Assembly (NCBI GenBank): GCA_030263595.1
Contig: SZPG01000037.1
Location: 1-33,616, forward strand
Reading direction: 5' to 3'
Source of the DNA: Chloroflexi bacterium CFX6
GTDB lineage: Bacteria; Chloroflexota; Anaerolineae; Anaerolineales; Villigracilaceae
Length of the DNA: 33,616 bases
Shown here: piece by piece, positions 23,933 to 31,204 of the stretch
Layout of the letters: every line of letters begins with the position of its first letter
Position numbering within the stretch: the first letter of the stretch is position 1
Translations under genes and position numbers: made by a program
The notes under the pieces: generated by a model
The model's input: the letters and a program-made list of their open reading frames with translations, nothing else
Told to the model about the DNA's origin: nothing
The model's database searches: none

Positions 23933-24012
23933 GGCGTTTGAGAACGCCTTCTACGCGAAACTCGGTAGGTTGCGCTCTTCGCGAAGCGCGCAATAGGCGT
24001 TGAAAAACGCCT
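23933..24012. repeat. Cluster of palindromes between nuoL and nuoM
   Basis: Three hairpins occur in a row: GGCGTT/AACGCC (23933-23948), a CTTCGCGAAG palindrome within GCGCT/AGCGC arms (about 23972-23989) and AGGCGTT/AACGCCT (23995-24012). CTACGCG and CCTACGC joiners match the copZ-copA palindromes at 4301-4345, so this is a dispersed family. Confidence 0.7.
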
Positions 24013-24040
24013 CCTACGCTCGAACTATCAGGAGTAAATG

Positions 24041-25579
24041 ATGGATTTCATCGCCACTCATCTTCTTTCGCTCATCCTGTTCTTTCCCGCGCTGGCGGGA
24101 ACGGCGATGCTCTTCCTGCCGGGGGATGAGAAGACGCTTCACAAGTGGTATGCGCTGGTCGCGAGTCTCATTCCTTTTGCGTTGTCGTTGTTCGCGTGGT
24201 TCAACTTCCGCGTGAGCCAGCCCGGCTATCAGTTCGAGGAACAATACGTCTGGTACGAGGCGATCGGCTCCTCCCTGCACCTCGGCGTGGACGGTCTCTC
24301 GCTCTCGATGGTGTTGTTGACCACGCTGCTCACCCCGCTTGCGATCCTTGCCTCGTTCAGCGTCAACGAAAAGACCAAATCGTACATGATGCTGTTCCTC
24401 TTCCTCGAGACCGGGATGCTCGGCGTCTTCATGTCCATTGACCTGCTGATCTTCTTCGTGTTCTGGGAGGTGGGTCTCGTCCCGATGTACTTCCTCATCA
24501 ACCAGTGGGGGAGCGCGAATCGCAACTACGCCTCGATGAAGTTCATGATCTACACCATGGGCGGTTCGCTCGGGCTTTTGCTGGCGGTCCAACTGCTGGG
24601 CGTTCTCTTCCAGACCTACGATCTCCAGGTCATCACCGAACAATGGTCGGCATATACGGCTCCGATTGCGGGCATTCCCGCCGGCACATTCAAAGCGGTT
24701 GCGTTCTGGGCGTTCGTCATCGCGTTTGCGGTCAAGGTTCCGCTCTGGCCCTTCCACACCTGGCTTCCCGACGCGCACACCGAAGCGCCGACCGCCGGTT
24801 CGATGATCCTGGCGGGCGTGCTGCTCAAACTGGGCGCGTACGGCTTCCTGCGTTTGATCCTGCCGTTGTATCCGGCAGAGGCGAAGTACTTCGCAGGCGC
24901 GCTGGCTTTCCTTGCGGTCGCCGCGATCGTCTTCGGCGCGTTCGGCTCGTACGCGCAGACGGACTTCAAACGGCTGGTCGCGTATTCGTCGGTCAATCAC
25001 ATGGGGTTCGTCGTGCTGGGAATCGCCGCAGCCGCTTTCGCCGTCGGGACCGAGGACGCGAGGATCGCCTTGAACGGAGCCATCCTCCAGATGTTCAATC
25101 ACGGCTTGTCGGCGGCGGGGATGTTCTTCCTGGTCGGCGTGATCTACGAACGAACGCACACGCGCAACCTTGATGATTACGGCGGGTTGTTTCCTCTCGT
25201 CCCGGTCTACGGCGGCATCCTGATCTTCACCAGCATGGCATCGCTCGGATTACCCGGACTCAACGGTTTCATCTCCGAGTTCCTTGTGGTGCGAGGCTCG
25301 TTCGGCGTCGGCGTCAATTCCGTGCCGGTGATGGCGATCTACACGTCCGTCGCCATGCTGGGACTGCTCTTCACGGGCGCGTACATTTTGAAGGGCATCA
25401 AGAAAGTGTTGCATGGTCCCCTGAACGAACACTGGGCGGGCGGCGAACACAAGTTGACCGAGATCAACACGCGTGAGATCGTGGTGATGGTCCCGCTCAT
25501 GGCGTTGATCCTGTGGATCGGTCTGTATCCCGCCTGGATCCTGGACGTGATCAACAGAGCCGTGGTCATGCTGTTCTAA
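24041..25579 (+). CDS. nuoM: NADH-quinone oxidoreductase subunit M, copy 1
   Basis: A 512-residue antiporter-like subunit of complex I. It has the full set of residues considered essential for pumping: E143 (FFVFWEVGLVPMYF), K232 (AFAVKVPLWPFHTWLPDAH), K263 (LLKLGAYG) and E413 (LNGFISEF). ATG 24041 has better spacing to AGGAG than the ATG at 24038. It is followed by a hairpin-rich gap and a second nuoM. Being canonical in all key positions, it is the likely equivalent of the single NuoM of ordinary complex I. Confidence 0.95.
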   Translation: MDFIATHLLSLILFFPALAGTAMLFLPGDEKTLHKWYALVASLIPFALSLFAWFNFRVSQPGYQFEEQYVWYEAIGSSLHLGVDGLSLSMVLLTTLLTPLAILASFSVNEKTKSYMMLFLFLETGMLGVFMSIDLLIFFVFWEVGLVPMYFLINQWGSANRNYASMKFMIYTMGGSLGLLLAVQLLGVLFQTYDLQVITEQWSAYTAPIAGIPAGTFKAVAFWAFVIAFAVKVPLWPFHTWLPDAHTEAPTAGSMILAGVLLKLGAYGFLRLILPLYPAEAKYFAGALAFLAVAAIVFGAFGSYAQTDFKRLVAYSSVNHMGFVVLGIAAAAFAVGTEDARIALNGAILQMFNHGLSAAGMFFLVGVIYERTHTRNLDDYGGLFPLVPVYGGILIFTSMASLGLPGLNGFISEFLVVRGSFGVGVNSVPVMAIYTSVAMLGLLFTGAYILKGIKKVLHGPLNEHWAGGEHKLTEINTREIVVMVPLMALILWIGLYPAWILDVINRAVVMLF

Positions 25580-25584
25580 GAATT

Positions 25585-25655
25585 TACCCTCACCCTGACC
25601 CTCTCCCATAGGAGAGGGGACGACCCCTTCCCTCCGGGAGAAGGGCTGGGGATGA
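25585..25655. repeat. CTCTCCC-type hairpins between the two nuoM genes
   Basis: CCCTCTCC (25599-25606) pairs with GGAGAGGG (25611-25618). A second stem is formed by CCCTTCCC and GGGAGAAGGG, and CCTCACCCTGACC faces GGGGATGAGG at the outer ends. It belongs to the same family as 8197-8221. It contains no evident terminator T run. Confidence 0.65.
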
Positions 25656-25669
25656 GGCAAGAGGTGATT

Positions 25670-27181
25670 ATGAATTTTCCAGTCTTGAGCGTCATCACGT
25701 TCACACCGATCGCTGCGGGAATTCTGATATTGTTGCTGCCCGCGCAAAGGAAAAACGAAGCCCGCGCGGTCGCGTTGATGGCGGCGAGCTTCGCCCTGAT
25801 CCTGTCCCTTTGGATGTATTTCTCCTACGATCAGGCGGCGGCGGGCTACCAATTCGTCGAAAAATACAACTGGCTCCCCGCGCTGGGCATCAGCCTGCAC
25901 TTCGGCGTGGACGGCATCAGCGCCCCGCTCGTCCTGTTGACGGGCGTGGTCATGTTCACAGGCGTCTTGATCTCGTGGGGCGACGATAACCCGCACGTCA
26001 TGGCTGGCATCCAGGACCGTCCGCGTGAGTTCTTCGCCTTCCTGTTCATCCTTGCCAGCGGCGTGTTCGGCGTGTTCGTCTCGCTCGACCTGTTCATGCT
26101 GTTCTTCTTCTACGAGATCGCCGTCTTCCCGATGTATTTGCTCATCGCCATCTGGGGCTGGATACAGACCCGTGAATACGCCGCCATGAAACTGACCCTG
26201 TATCTGTTCATCGGTTCGGTGGTCTCGCTGGTCGGCGTGCTGGTGATGTATTGGACGCAATATCAGAACACGGGCATCCTTTCCTTCGACATGCTCGCCA
26301 TGGAAAACGCCGGTTTCTCGCAGACCTTCCAGGATATATGGTTCCTGCCGGTCTTCCTCGGTTTTGCGGTGCTGGGCGGCATCTGGCCCTTCCACAACTG
26401 GTCGCCGGACGGTCACGTCGCCGCGCCGACCGCGGTTTCCATGTTCCATGCAGGCGTGTTGATGAAACTGGGCGCATTCGCCGCGCTGCGCGTGGGCATC
26501 ATGCTCCTGCCCGAAGGCGCGAAGACCTGGTCCTGGCTGATCATGACCTTCGCCGCGATCGCCGTCGTCTATGGCGCCTACATCGCCTTCGTCCAGTCGG
26601 ATTTCAAATACATGGTCGGTTTTTCGTCCGTCTCGCACATGGGACTCGTGATGCTCGGTTTCTCCACGCTCAACCGCGAGGGCTTGCTCGGTTCGGGCGT
26701 GCAGATGTTCTCGCACGGCGTGATGACGGCTCTCTTCTTTGCCGTCGTCGGCATGATCTACGACCGCGCGCATACGCGCGAGATCCCGGAACTCGGAGGC
26801 ATGGTGAAGGTCATGCCGTTTGCCGCGGTGGGTTTCATCATCGGCGGTCTGGTTTCGATGGGCATGCCCCTCTTCTCCGGCTTCGTGGCTGAGTTCCCCA
26901 TCTTCATGGGCGTATGGCAGGTGAGATGGCTGGTGGCTGTAATTGCCAGCGTGTCCATCGTCATCACCGCCGCCTACATCATGCGGAACATCCGCCAGGT
27001 GTTCTTCGGCAGCATGCCCGAAAAACTCGAGGGTCACATCACCGACATCACCGTGCTGGACAAGGTCGCCATCACGACGCTCTGCCTGTTAATGATTCTC
27101 ATCGGCTGGTTCCCTCGTCTCATGGTCCCGCTGGTGCAAACCGGGGTTGACAACATACTCCGCCTGTTGGGAGGCGCATAA
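25670..27181 (+). CDS. nuoM: NADH-quinone oxidoreductase subunit M, copy 2 (missing helix-7 Lys)
   Basis: A 503-residue antiporter-like subunit adjacent to copy 1 and clearly divergent from it. E149 (FFFYEIAVFPMYLL), K266 (LMKLGAF) and E408 (SGFVAEF) are retained. At the helix-7 lysine position, however, the sequence reads FAVLGGIWPFHNWSPDGH, with L235 (codon CTG at 26372) in place of the usual K of AVKVPLWPFH. The start is ATG 25670 after AGAGGTG; the in-frame ATG at 25652 gives an unlike leader. Its stop overlaps the nuoN start by one base. Together with copy 1 it makes four antiporter-like subunits (L, M, M, N). Confidence 0.93.
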   Translation: MNFPVLSVITFTPIAAGILILLLPAQRKNEARAVALMAASFALILSLWMYFSYDQAAAGYQFVEKYNWLPALGISLHFGVDGISAPLVLLTGVVMFTGVLISWGDDNPHVMAGIQDRPREFFAFLFILASGVFGVFVSLDLFMLFFFYEIAVFPMYLLIAIWGWIQTREYAAMKLTLYLFIGSVVSLVGVLVMYWTQYQNTGILSFDMLAMENAGFSQTFQDIWFLPVFLGFAVLGGIWPFHNWSPDGHVAAPTAVSMFHAGVLMKLGAFAALRVGIMLLPEGAKTWSWLIMTFAAIAVVYGAYIAFVQSDFKYMVGFSSVSHMGLVMLGFSTLNREGLLGSGVQMFSHGVMTALFFAVVGMIYDRAHTREIPELGGMVKVMPFAAVGFIIGGLVSMGMPLFSGFVAEFPIFMGVWQVRWLVAVIASVSIVITAAYIMRNIRQVFFGSMPEKLEGHITDITVLDKVAITTLCLLMILIGWFPRLMVPLVQTGVDNILRLLGGA

Positions 27182-28629
27182 TGTTTACTTCGACAATGTT
27201 CGCATCCATCCTCCCCGAGATCCTGATCCTCGTCCTCGGCATTCTCATCCTCATCGTCGAGCCGTTCTGGAAGGAGGAAAAACGCCGTAACGTGGGCTGG
27301 CTGACCGCGGGCGGACTGCTTGCCGCGATGGTCGTCAGTCTCCTCTTCGCCCGTCCCGGCGAACCGACCGCGACGCTCGGCGGGATGGTCCGCTTCGACT
27401 GGCTGGGCTTCTTCTTCAAGATGTTGTTCATGTTCGCAGGCGCGGCGACCGCCCTGCTTTTCATGGATAACGAAAAGATCGGGCATCGCGGCGAAGCCTA
27501 TCTCCTGCTCCTCGCCTCGCTCCTCGGCATGAACCTGATGGCTGTTTCTGCGGACCTGGTCATGCTCTACCTTTCCATCGAGACGACCTCCATCCCGCTC
27601 TACATCCTCTCCGGTTTCATGCTCGCCGACGACAAATCCACCGAGGCGGGTTTCAAATACCTGCTCTTCGGCGCGATGACCTCGGCGTTCATGCTCTATG
27701 GCTTCAGCCTCGTCTTCGGTTTCACCGGGACGACCGACCTGTACGAATTGGCGGAACTGTTCAAAGCCGGAAGCCTGCCCTTGACCGCCGCGCTCGGCAT
27801 GCTGGCTCTCATCCTCGTGGGACTTGGTTTCAAGACTTCGTTCGTGCCGTTCCACTTCTGGGCGCCGGACGTGTACGAAGGCGCGCCGACGCCGGTCTCC
27901 GGGTTCCTCTCCACGGCGTCGAAGGCGGCGGGCTTTGCCGTGCTTGTCCGCCTGTTCTTCGTGGCGTTCCCTGATTTTGGCGTCTCGTGGACGGTTACGC
28001 TCGCCATCGTCTCCGCCGTCACCATGACGGTCGGCAACCTGCTCACCCTGCAGCAGACGAACATCAAACGCCTGCTTGCCTATTCGTCCATCGCGCACGC
28101 GGGCTACACCCTGATCGGCGTGGTCGCCCTGTCGCAACTCGGCGCGACGAGCGTGGTCTTTTATCTTGCGGCGTACATCCTTACGAACCTGCTCGCCTTC
28201 GGCATCGTCATGGCGTTCAGCCGCGTGACCGGGCTGGATGATATCAAGGATTACGCCGGGTTGAGCCGCCGTTCTCCGTGGCTGGCGTTGATGATGCTGG
28301 CGGCGTTCCTCTCGCTGGCGGGGATGCCCCCGTTCGGCGGGTTCGTCGCGAAGGTCTTCGTCTTTGCGGCAGGCGTGGAGGCGGGGTACGTCTGGCTGGT
28401 CTTTGTGGGCATCGTCAACTCGATCGTCGGCGTGTACTACTACCTGAACGTGTTGAAGTACGTGTATCTGTACCGCATGCCGAACGAGGACGAGGAGAAC
28501 CTGCCCATCCCGCTGACCCGTCCGTATGCCATCGCGTTGACCGTGCTGGCGGTCGGCGTGATCCTGATCGGCACGCTCTTTGCGCCGTGGTTCAGTTGGT
28601 CGGGCGCGGCGGCGTTGAATCTGTTTTGA
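27181..28629 (+). CDS. nuoN: NADH-quinone oxidoreductase subunit N
   Basis: A 482-residue antiporter-like subunit. Its VMLYLSIETTSIPLYIL helix carries the early glutamate. LGFKTSFVPFHFWAPDVYEGAPTPVSGFLSTASKAAG carries both lysines and the PDVY.G.PTPV signature of NuoN. The C-terminal GFVAKVFVFAAGVEAG has the lysine that replaces the glutamate of NuoM in this subunit. The ATG overlaps the previous stop (TAATG). It is the last complex I gene here; a 165-base gap with a promoter separates it from the ATP synthase genes. Confidence 0.95.
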   Translation: MFTSTMFASILPEILILVLGILILIVEPFWKEEKRRNVGWLTAGGLLAAMVVSLLFARPGEPTATLGGMVRFDWLGFFFKMLFMFAGAATALLFMDNEKIGHRGEAYLLLLASLLGMNLMAVSADLVMLYLSIETTSIPLYILSGFMLADDKSTEAGFKYLLFGAMTSAFMLYGFSLVFGFTGTTDLYELAELFKAGSLPLTAALGMLALILVGLGFKTSFVPFHFWAPDVYEGAPTPVSGFLSTASKAAGFAVLVRLFFVAFPDFGVSWTVTLAIVSAVTMTVGNLLTLQQTNIKRLLAYSSIAHAGYTLIGVVALSQLGATSVVFYLAAYILTNLLAFGIVMAFSRVTGLDDIKDYAGLSRRSPWLALMMLAAFLSLAGMPPFGGFVAKVFVFAAGVEAGYVWLVFVGIVNSIVGVYYYLNVLKYVYLYRMPNEDEENLPIPLTRPYAIALTVLAVGVILIGTLFAPWFSWSGAAALNLF

Positions 28630-28756
28630 TCGTCTCGCGCCGGGCGGAACGGCGGTACGCGCGGGCGTTCGACTTGATTCGGCGTGGATAGGGATTTCGT
28701 GGCGGAGGCAGGCTGAAGGTCGGGAACGAAGCGATGCGGGTCATCCCGATTATTGT

Positions 28757-28786
28757 TTGACACACCTTTAGCCCTTCGTTTATAAT
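28757..28786 (+). promoter_or_regulatory. Promoter of the Fo ATP synthase operon
   Basis: Consensus TTGACA (28757-28762) and TATAAT (28781-28786) are separated by 18 bases. The atpZ ATG is eight bases after the -10 box, so the transcript probably begins within two bases of the start codon and is leaderless. It is the best promoter in the window. Confidence 0.82.
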
Positions 28787-28794
28787 CGTGCAAC

Positions 28795-29076
28795 ATGACA
28801 CAATCCGAACAAAAAGGCAGGAGCATCCTGACGAACGTATTGATCGTGATGGTCGGGCAGGTGGGATGTCTCACGCTGGTCATCATCCTGGCTTCTGTTT
28901 TTGGCGGGTTGTGGCTCGACAACGTGTTTGGCACAAAGCCGGTGATTACGCTGGCTTTGTTGTTTGCAGGAATTCCCGTGTCGGTGATTGTGATGCTTTC
29001 GGTGGCGCGCAAAACGCTGGCGCGTTTGAAAGCCAAAATGGAAAACGAATCGAATTCTTCTGAAACTTCGTCTTAG
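28795..29076 (+). CDS. atpZ: AtpZ/AtpI-family ATP synthase accessory protein
   Basis: A 93-residue protein with two membrane helices and the signature GLWLDNVFGTKPVITL, as in the ATPase gene 1 (AtpZ, PF09527) family. These proteins precede Fo genes and are thought to help c-ring assembly or Mg2+/Ca2+ handling. AtpI proteins of E. coli type have four helices, so AtpZ is the better name. The tail is charged and serine-rich (ENESNSSETSS). The stop codon overlaps the ribosome site of atpB. Confidence 0.82.
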   Translation: MTQSEQKGRSILTNVLIVMVGQVGCLTLVIILASVFGGLWLDNVFGTKPVITLALLFAGIPVSVIVMLSVARKTLARLKAKMENESNSSETSS

Positions 29077-29085
29077 GAGGCGGAT

Positions 29086-30075
29086 TTGGAACAAGAAAAA
29101 CGCAGACCCTGGCGCAGATGGGTCCTGTTGGCGCTGTTGATCGTGGGTTTTTACCTGGGGGGGATGTTCGTGCCTGTCCAGCCTGAGATCACGGTTGCGC
29201 CGGAAAAATTAATCGAGGAGCCGATCTTCGAGAATTTCCTCGGCTTTGCGGGACCTTTCTATCTGGTCAATACGCTCCCCACCCTGATCCTCACCGTCGT
29301 TCTGCTGTTGATCTTTGCGTACGCGGTCAACCGTTCGCTGAAAAAGAGCGCGCAGACCGACCTCGTGCCGCGCGGCATCGGCAACGCGACGGAGGCGATC
29401 CTGGAGGTCATCTACAACATGACGGAGGGCGCGGCGGGCAGGTGGGTAAAGACCATCTTCCCGTGGTTCGCGACCATCATGATCTACGTGTTGTTTGCGA
29501 ACCTGCTGAAGTTGATCCCCGGTTTCGAGTCCATCGGCGTCCTGCACCACGTCGCTCCCGGGCACGAAGGACACGCCAAGGAACTCCTGGCTGGGAACTG
29601 GTATCTTTTCACCGCCGAGGAGGGGGAGTATATTCTCGCCCCGTTCTTCCGCGGCATTTCGGTGGATTTGAACTTCACCTTCACGCTGGCGCTGCTGGCG
29701 GTGATCGCCATCCAGGTGGTCGGTTTCCGCGCGCACGGCTGGGGATACCTGACCAAGTTCTTCAACTTCGGCGGCATCTTCAAGAAGCCGGTCTTCGGCG
29801 TGATTGACATGTTCATGGGCATCCTGGAGTTGATCTCGGAATTCGCGAAGATACTCTCGTTTGCCTTCCGTCTATTCGGGAACATGTTCGCGGGCATCGT
29901 GCTGGTGTCCGTGTTCGGCGCCCTGCTCGGCAAGATCAGCATCGTGCCGGCCGCGATCTACCTGTTCGAGTTGTTCATCGGCATCATTCAGGCGTTCGTG
30001 TTCGGCATTTTGACGATGGTCTTCATGGTGATGGCTACGCAGGGCCACGGCGGTGAAGAGCACGCGGAACATTAG
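29086..30075 (+). CDS. atpB: ATP synthase Fo subunit a, TTG start
   Basis: A 329-residue integral membrane subunit. The essential arginine is R262 in SFAFRLFGNMFAG, and the C-terminal helix is rich in polar residues (IQAFVFGILTMVFMVMATQGHGG). The first helix region is followed by a long charged segment. It forms the proton half-channels next to the c-ring. Length exceeds the E. coli protein (271) mainly through the N-terminal region (1-55) and the extracytoplasmic segment around 148-190. TTG 29086 is the start chosen, because AGGAGG lies five bases before it. Confidence 0.92.
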   Translation: MEQEKRRPWRRWVLLALLIVGFYLGGMFVPVQPEITVAPEKLIEEPIFENFLGFAGPFYLVNTLPTLILTVVLLLIFAYAVNRSLKKSAQTDLVPRGIGNATEAILEVIYNMTEGAAGRWVKTIFPWFATIMIYVLFANLLKLIPGFESIGVLHHVAPGHEGHAKELLAGNWYLFTAEEGEYILAPFFRGISVDLNFTFTLALLAVIAIQVVGFRAHGWGYLTKFFNFGGIFKKPVFGVIDMFMGILELISEFAKILSFAFRLFGNMFAGIVLVSVFGALLGKISIVPAAIYLFELFIGIIQAFVFGILTMVFMVMATQGHGGEEHAEH

Positions 30076-30137
30076 CGCGTGGCAGGCGCGTCACGCAAAG
30101 GTAAAATAATCAGGAATTAATCCAAGGAGGCACAAAC

Positions 30138-30377
30138 ATGGAAGGCAGTATCATGGAAGCAGGGCGCTACGTCGGCGCCGGGTTGGCAATGTTGGGCGCG
30201 GCGGGCGCAGGGATCGGCGTGGGATTGAGCGCATTGGGCGCGTTGACGGGCATGGCGCGCAACCCCGATACCTACGGGAACCTCTTGAGCAGCATGATCC
30301 TCGGCATCGCATTTTCCGAAGCCATCGCGATCTATTGCCTGGTGATCTCGTTCCTCATGCTCTTCAAAGTCGTGTAG
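30138..30377 (+). CDS. atpE: ATP synthase Fo subunit c
   Basis: A 79-residue hairpin of two helices. Helix 1 has the glycine-rich GAAGAGIGVGLSALGA, the loop is ARNP (R41), and helix 2 carries the proton-carrying E61 in FSEAIAIYCLV. The Na+-type ligand set is absent: V28 is at the helix-1 glutamine position and A62 follows E61 in place of Ser/Thr. The ring is therefore predicted to use protons. AAGGAGG sits seven bases before ATG 30138. The next gene begins 17 bases downstream. Confidence 0.95.
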   Translation: MEGSIMEAGRYVGAGLAMLGAAGAGIGVGLSALGALTGMARNPDTYGNLLSSMILGIAFSEAIAIYCLVISFLMLFKVV

Positions 30378-30394
30378 GCGGATAGGAGCGATAG

Positions 30395-31114
30395 ATGGAA
30401 GCGCTTGGAATCAATCTGGGTTTTCTCATCGTTCAGATCGTCGCGTTCATCATCCTGTTCCTGACGTTGAACGCATGGATCTACAAGCCCATGGTGAACA
30501 TGATGGAGACCCGCAAGCAAAAGATCGCGCAGGGACTGGAGGACGCCCGCGTCGCCGCGGAAGCCCGTTCCGACGCGGAAAAGGAAGCCGCGAAGATCAT
30601 CGCCGAGGCGCAAGCCGAGGCGGGCAACATCGTCCGTGAAGCGACCGAACGCGCCGCCGTCGCCGGCAAGGACGTGAGAGCCGCGGCCGAGGCGGAGGTC
30701 GCCGGCATCCGCGAAGCCGCAAAGGCGGAGGCTGAACTCGAACGCAATCAGATCCTCGGCGATCTGCGCGGGCAGGTTGCCGCCCTTGCCATTGCCGCCG
30801 CGAACAAGATCGTCGGCGAGGCGCTGGACGAGAAGAAGCAGCGCGCGCTGCTCGATGAATTCTTCTCCGGCGTGAAGTCCGGCAAAGTGGTCGTGGTCGA
30901 AGGCGGGTTCACGGGCGACGCGGCTGAAGTCACCAGCGCATTGCCTCTCACCCGCGACGAGCAGGAAGCCGTCAAAAGGAGTTTCAACGCGAAGGAGGTC
31001 GCCTTCAAGGTTGACCCCTCCATCCTCGGCGGCCTGGTCGTCAGGATCGGCGACAAGGTGCTGGACGGCTCCGTCGCCGGGAAACTCGAAGGCTTGCGCC
31101 AGAATCTGAAATAG
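30395..31114 (+). CDS. atpF: ATP synthase subunit b fused to delta C-terminal domain
   Basis: A 239-residue protein. Residues 1-28 form the membrane helix of subunit b, then NAWIYKPMVNMMETRKQKIAQGL leads into an Ala/Glu-rich helix to about 165, typical of the dimeric stalk. From about 175 the sequence changes to LPLTRDEQEAVKRSF...VDPSILGGLVVRIGDKVLDGSVAGKLEGL, the C-terminal beta-domain of the delta subunit (AtpH), whose IGDKVxDGSV(R/A)xxL signature is clear. The N-terminal helical domain of delta, which binds F1 alpha, is absent. Ordinary b proteins are about 160 residues. The gene has a weak GATAGGAG site before ATG 30395 and is followed by a terminator. Confidence 0.88.
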   Translation: MEALGINLGFLIVQIVAFIILFLTLNAWIYKPMVNMMETRKQKIAQGLEDARVAAEARSDAEKEAAKIIAEAQAEAGNIVREATERAAVAGKDVRAAAEAEVAGIREAAKAEAELERNQILGDLRGQVAALAIAAANKIVGEALDEKKQRALLDEFFSGVKSGKVVVVEGGFTGDAAEVTSALPLTRDEQEAVKRSFNAKEVAFKVDPSILGGLVVRIGDKVLDGSVAGKLEGLRQNLK

Positions 31115-31122
31115 TCATGCAG

Positions 31123-31157
31123 GACTTCGGAAGTCTGCGAGGCTTCCGAAGTCTTTT
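31123..31157 (+). terminator. Intrinsic terminator ending the Fo operon
   Basis: An 11-base-pair perfect stem (GACTTCGGAAG with CTTCCGAAGTC) around a nine-base loop is followed by TTTTATA. It starts eight bases after the atpF stop and implies that F1 genes are not co-transcribed with Fo. Confidence 0.85.
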
Positions 31158-31204
31158 ATATGGGTCTTGGCGCGCTTGCCAACACCCATTTTTCATTTAA
31201 CCGC

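Noticed and set aside
30138..30377. Na+-driven ATP synthase c subunit
   Set aside because: Helix 1 has V28 rather than Gln, and A62 follows E61 where Na+ enzymes have Ser or Thr.
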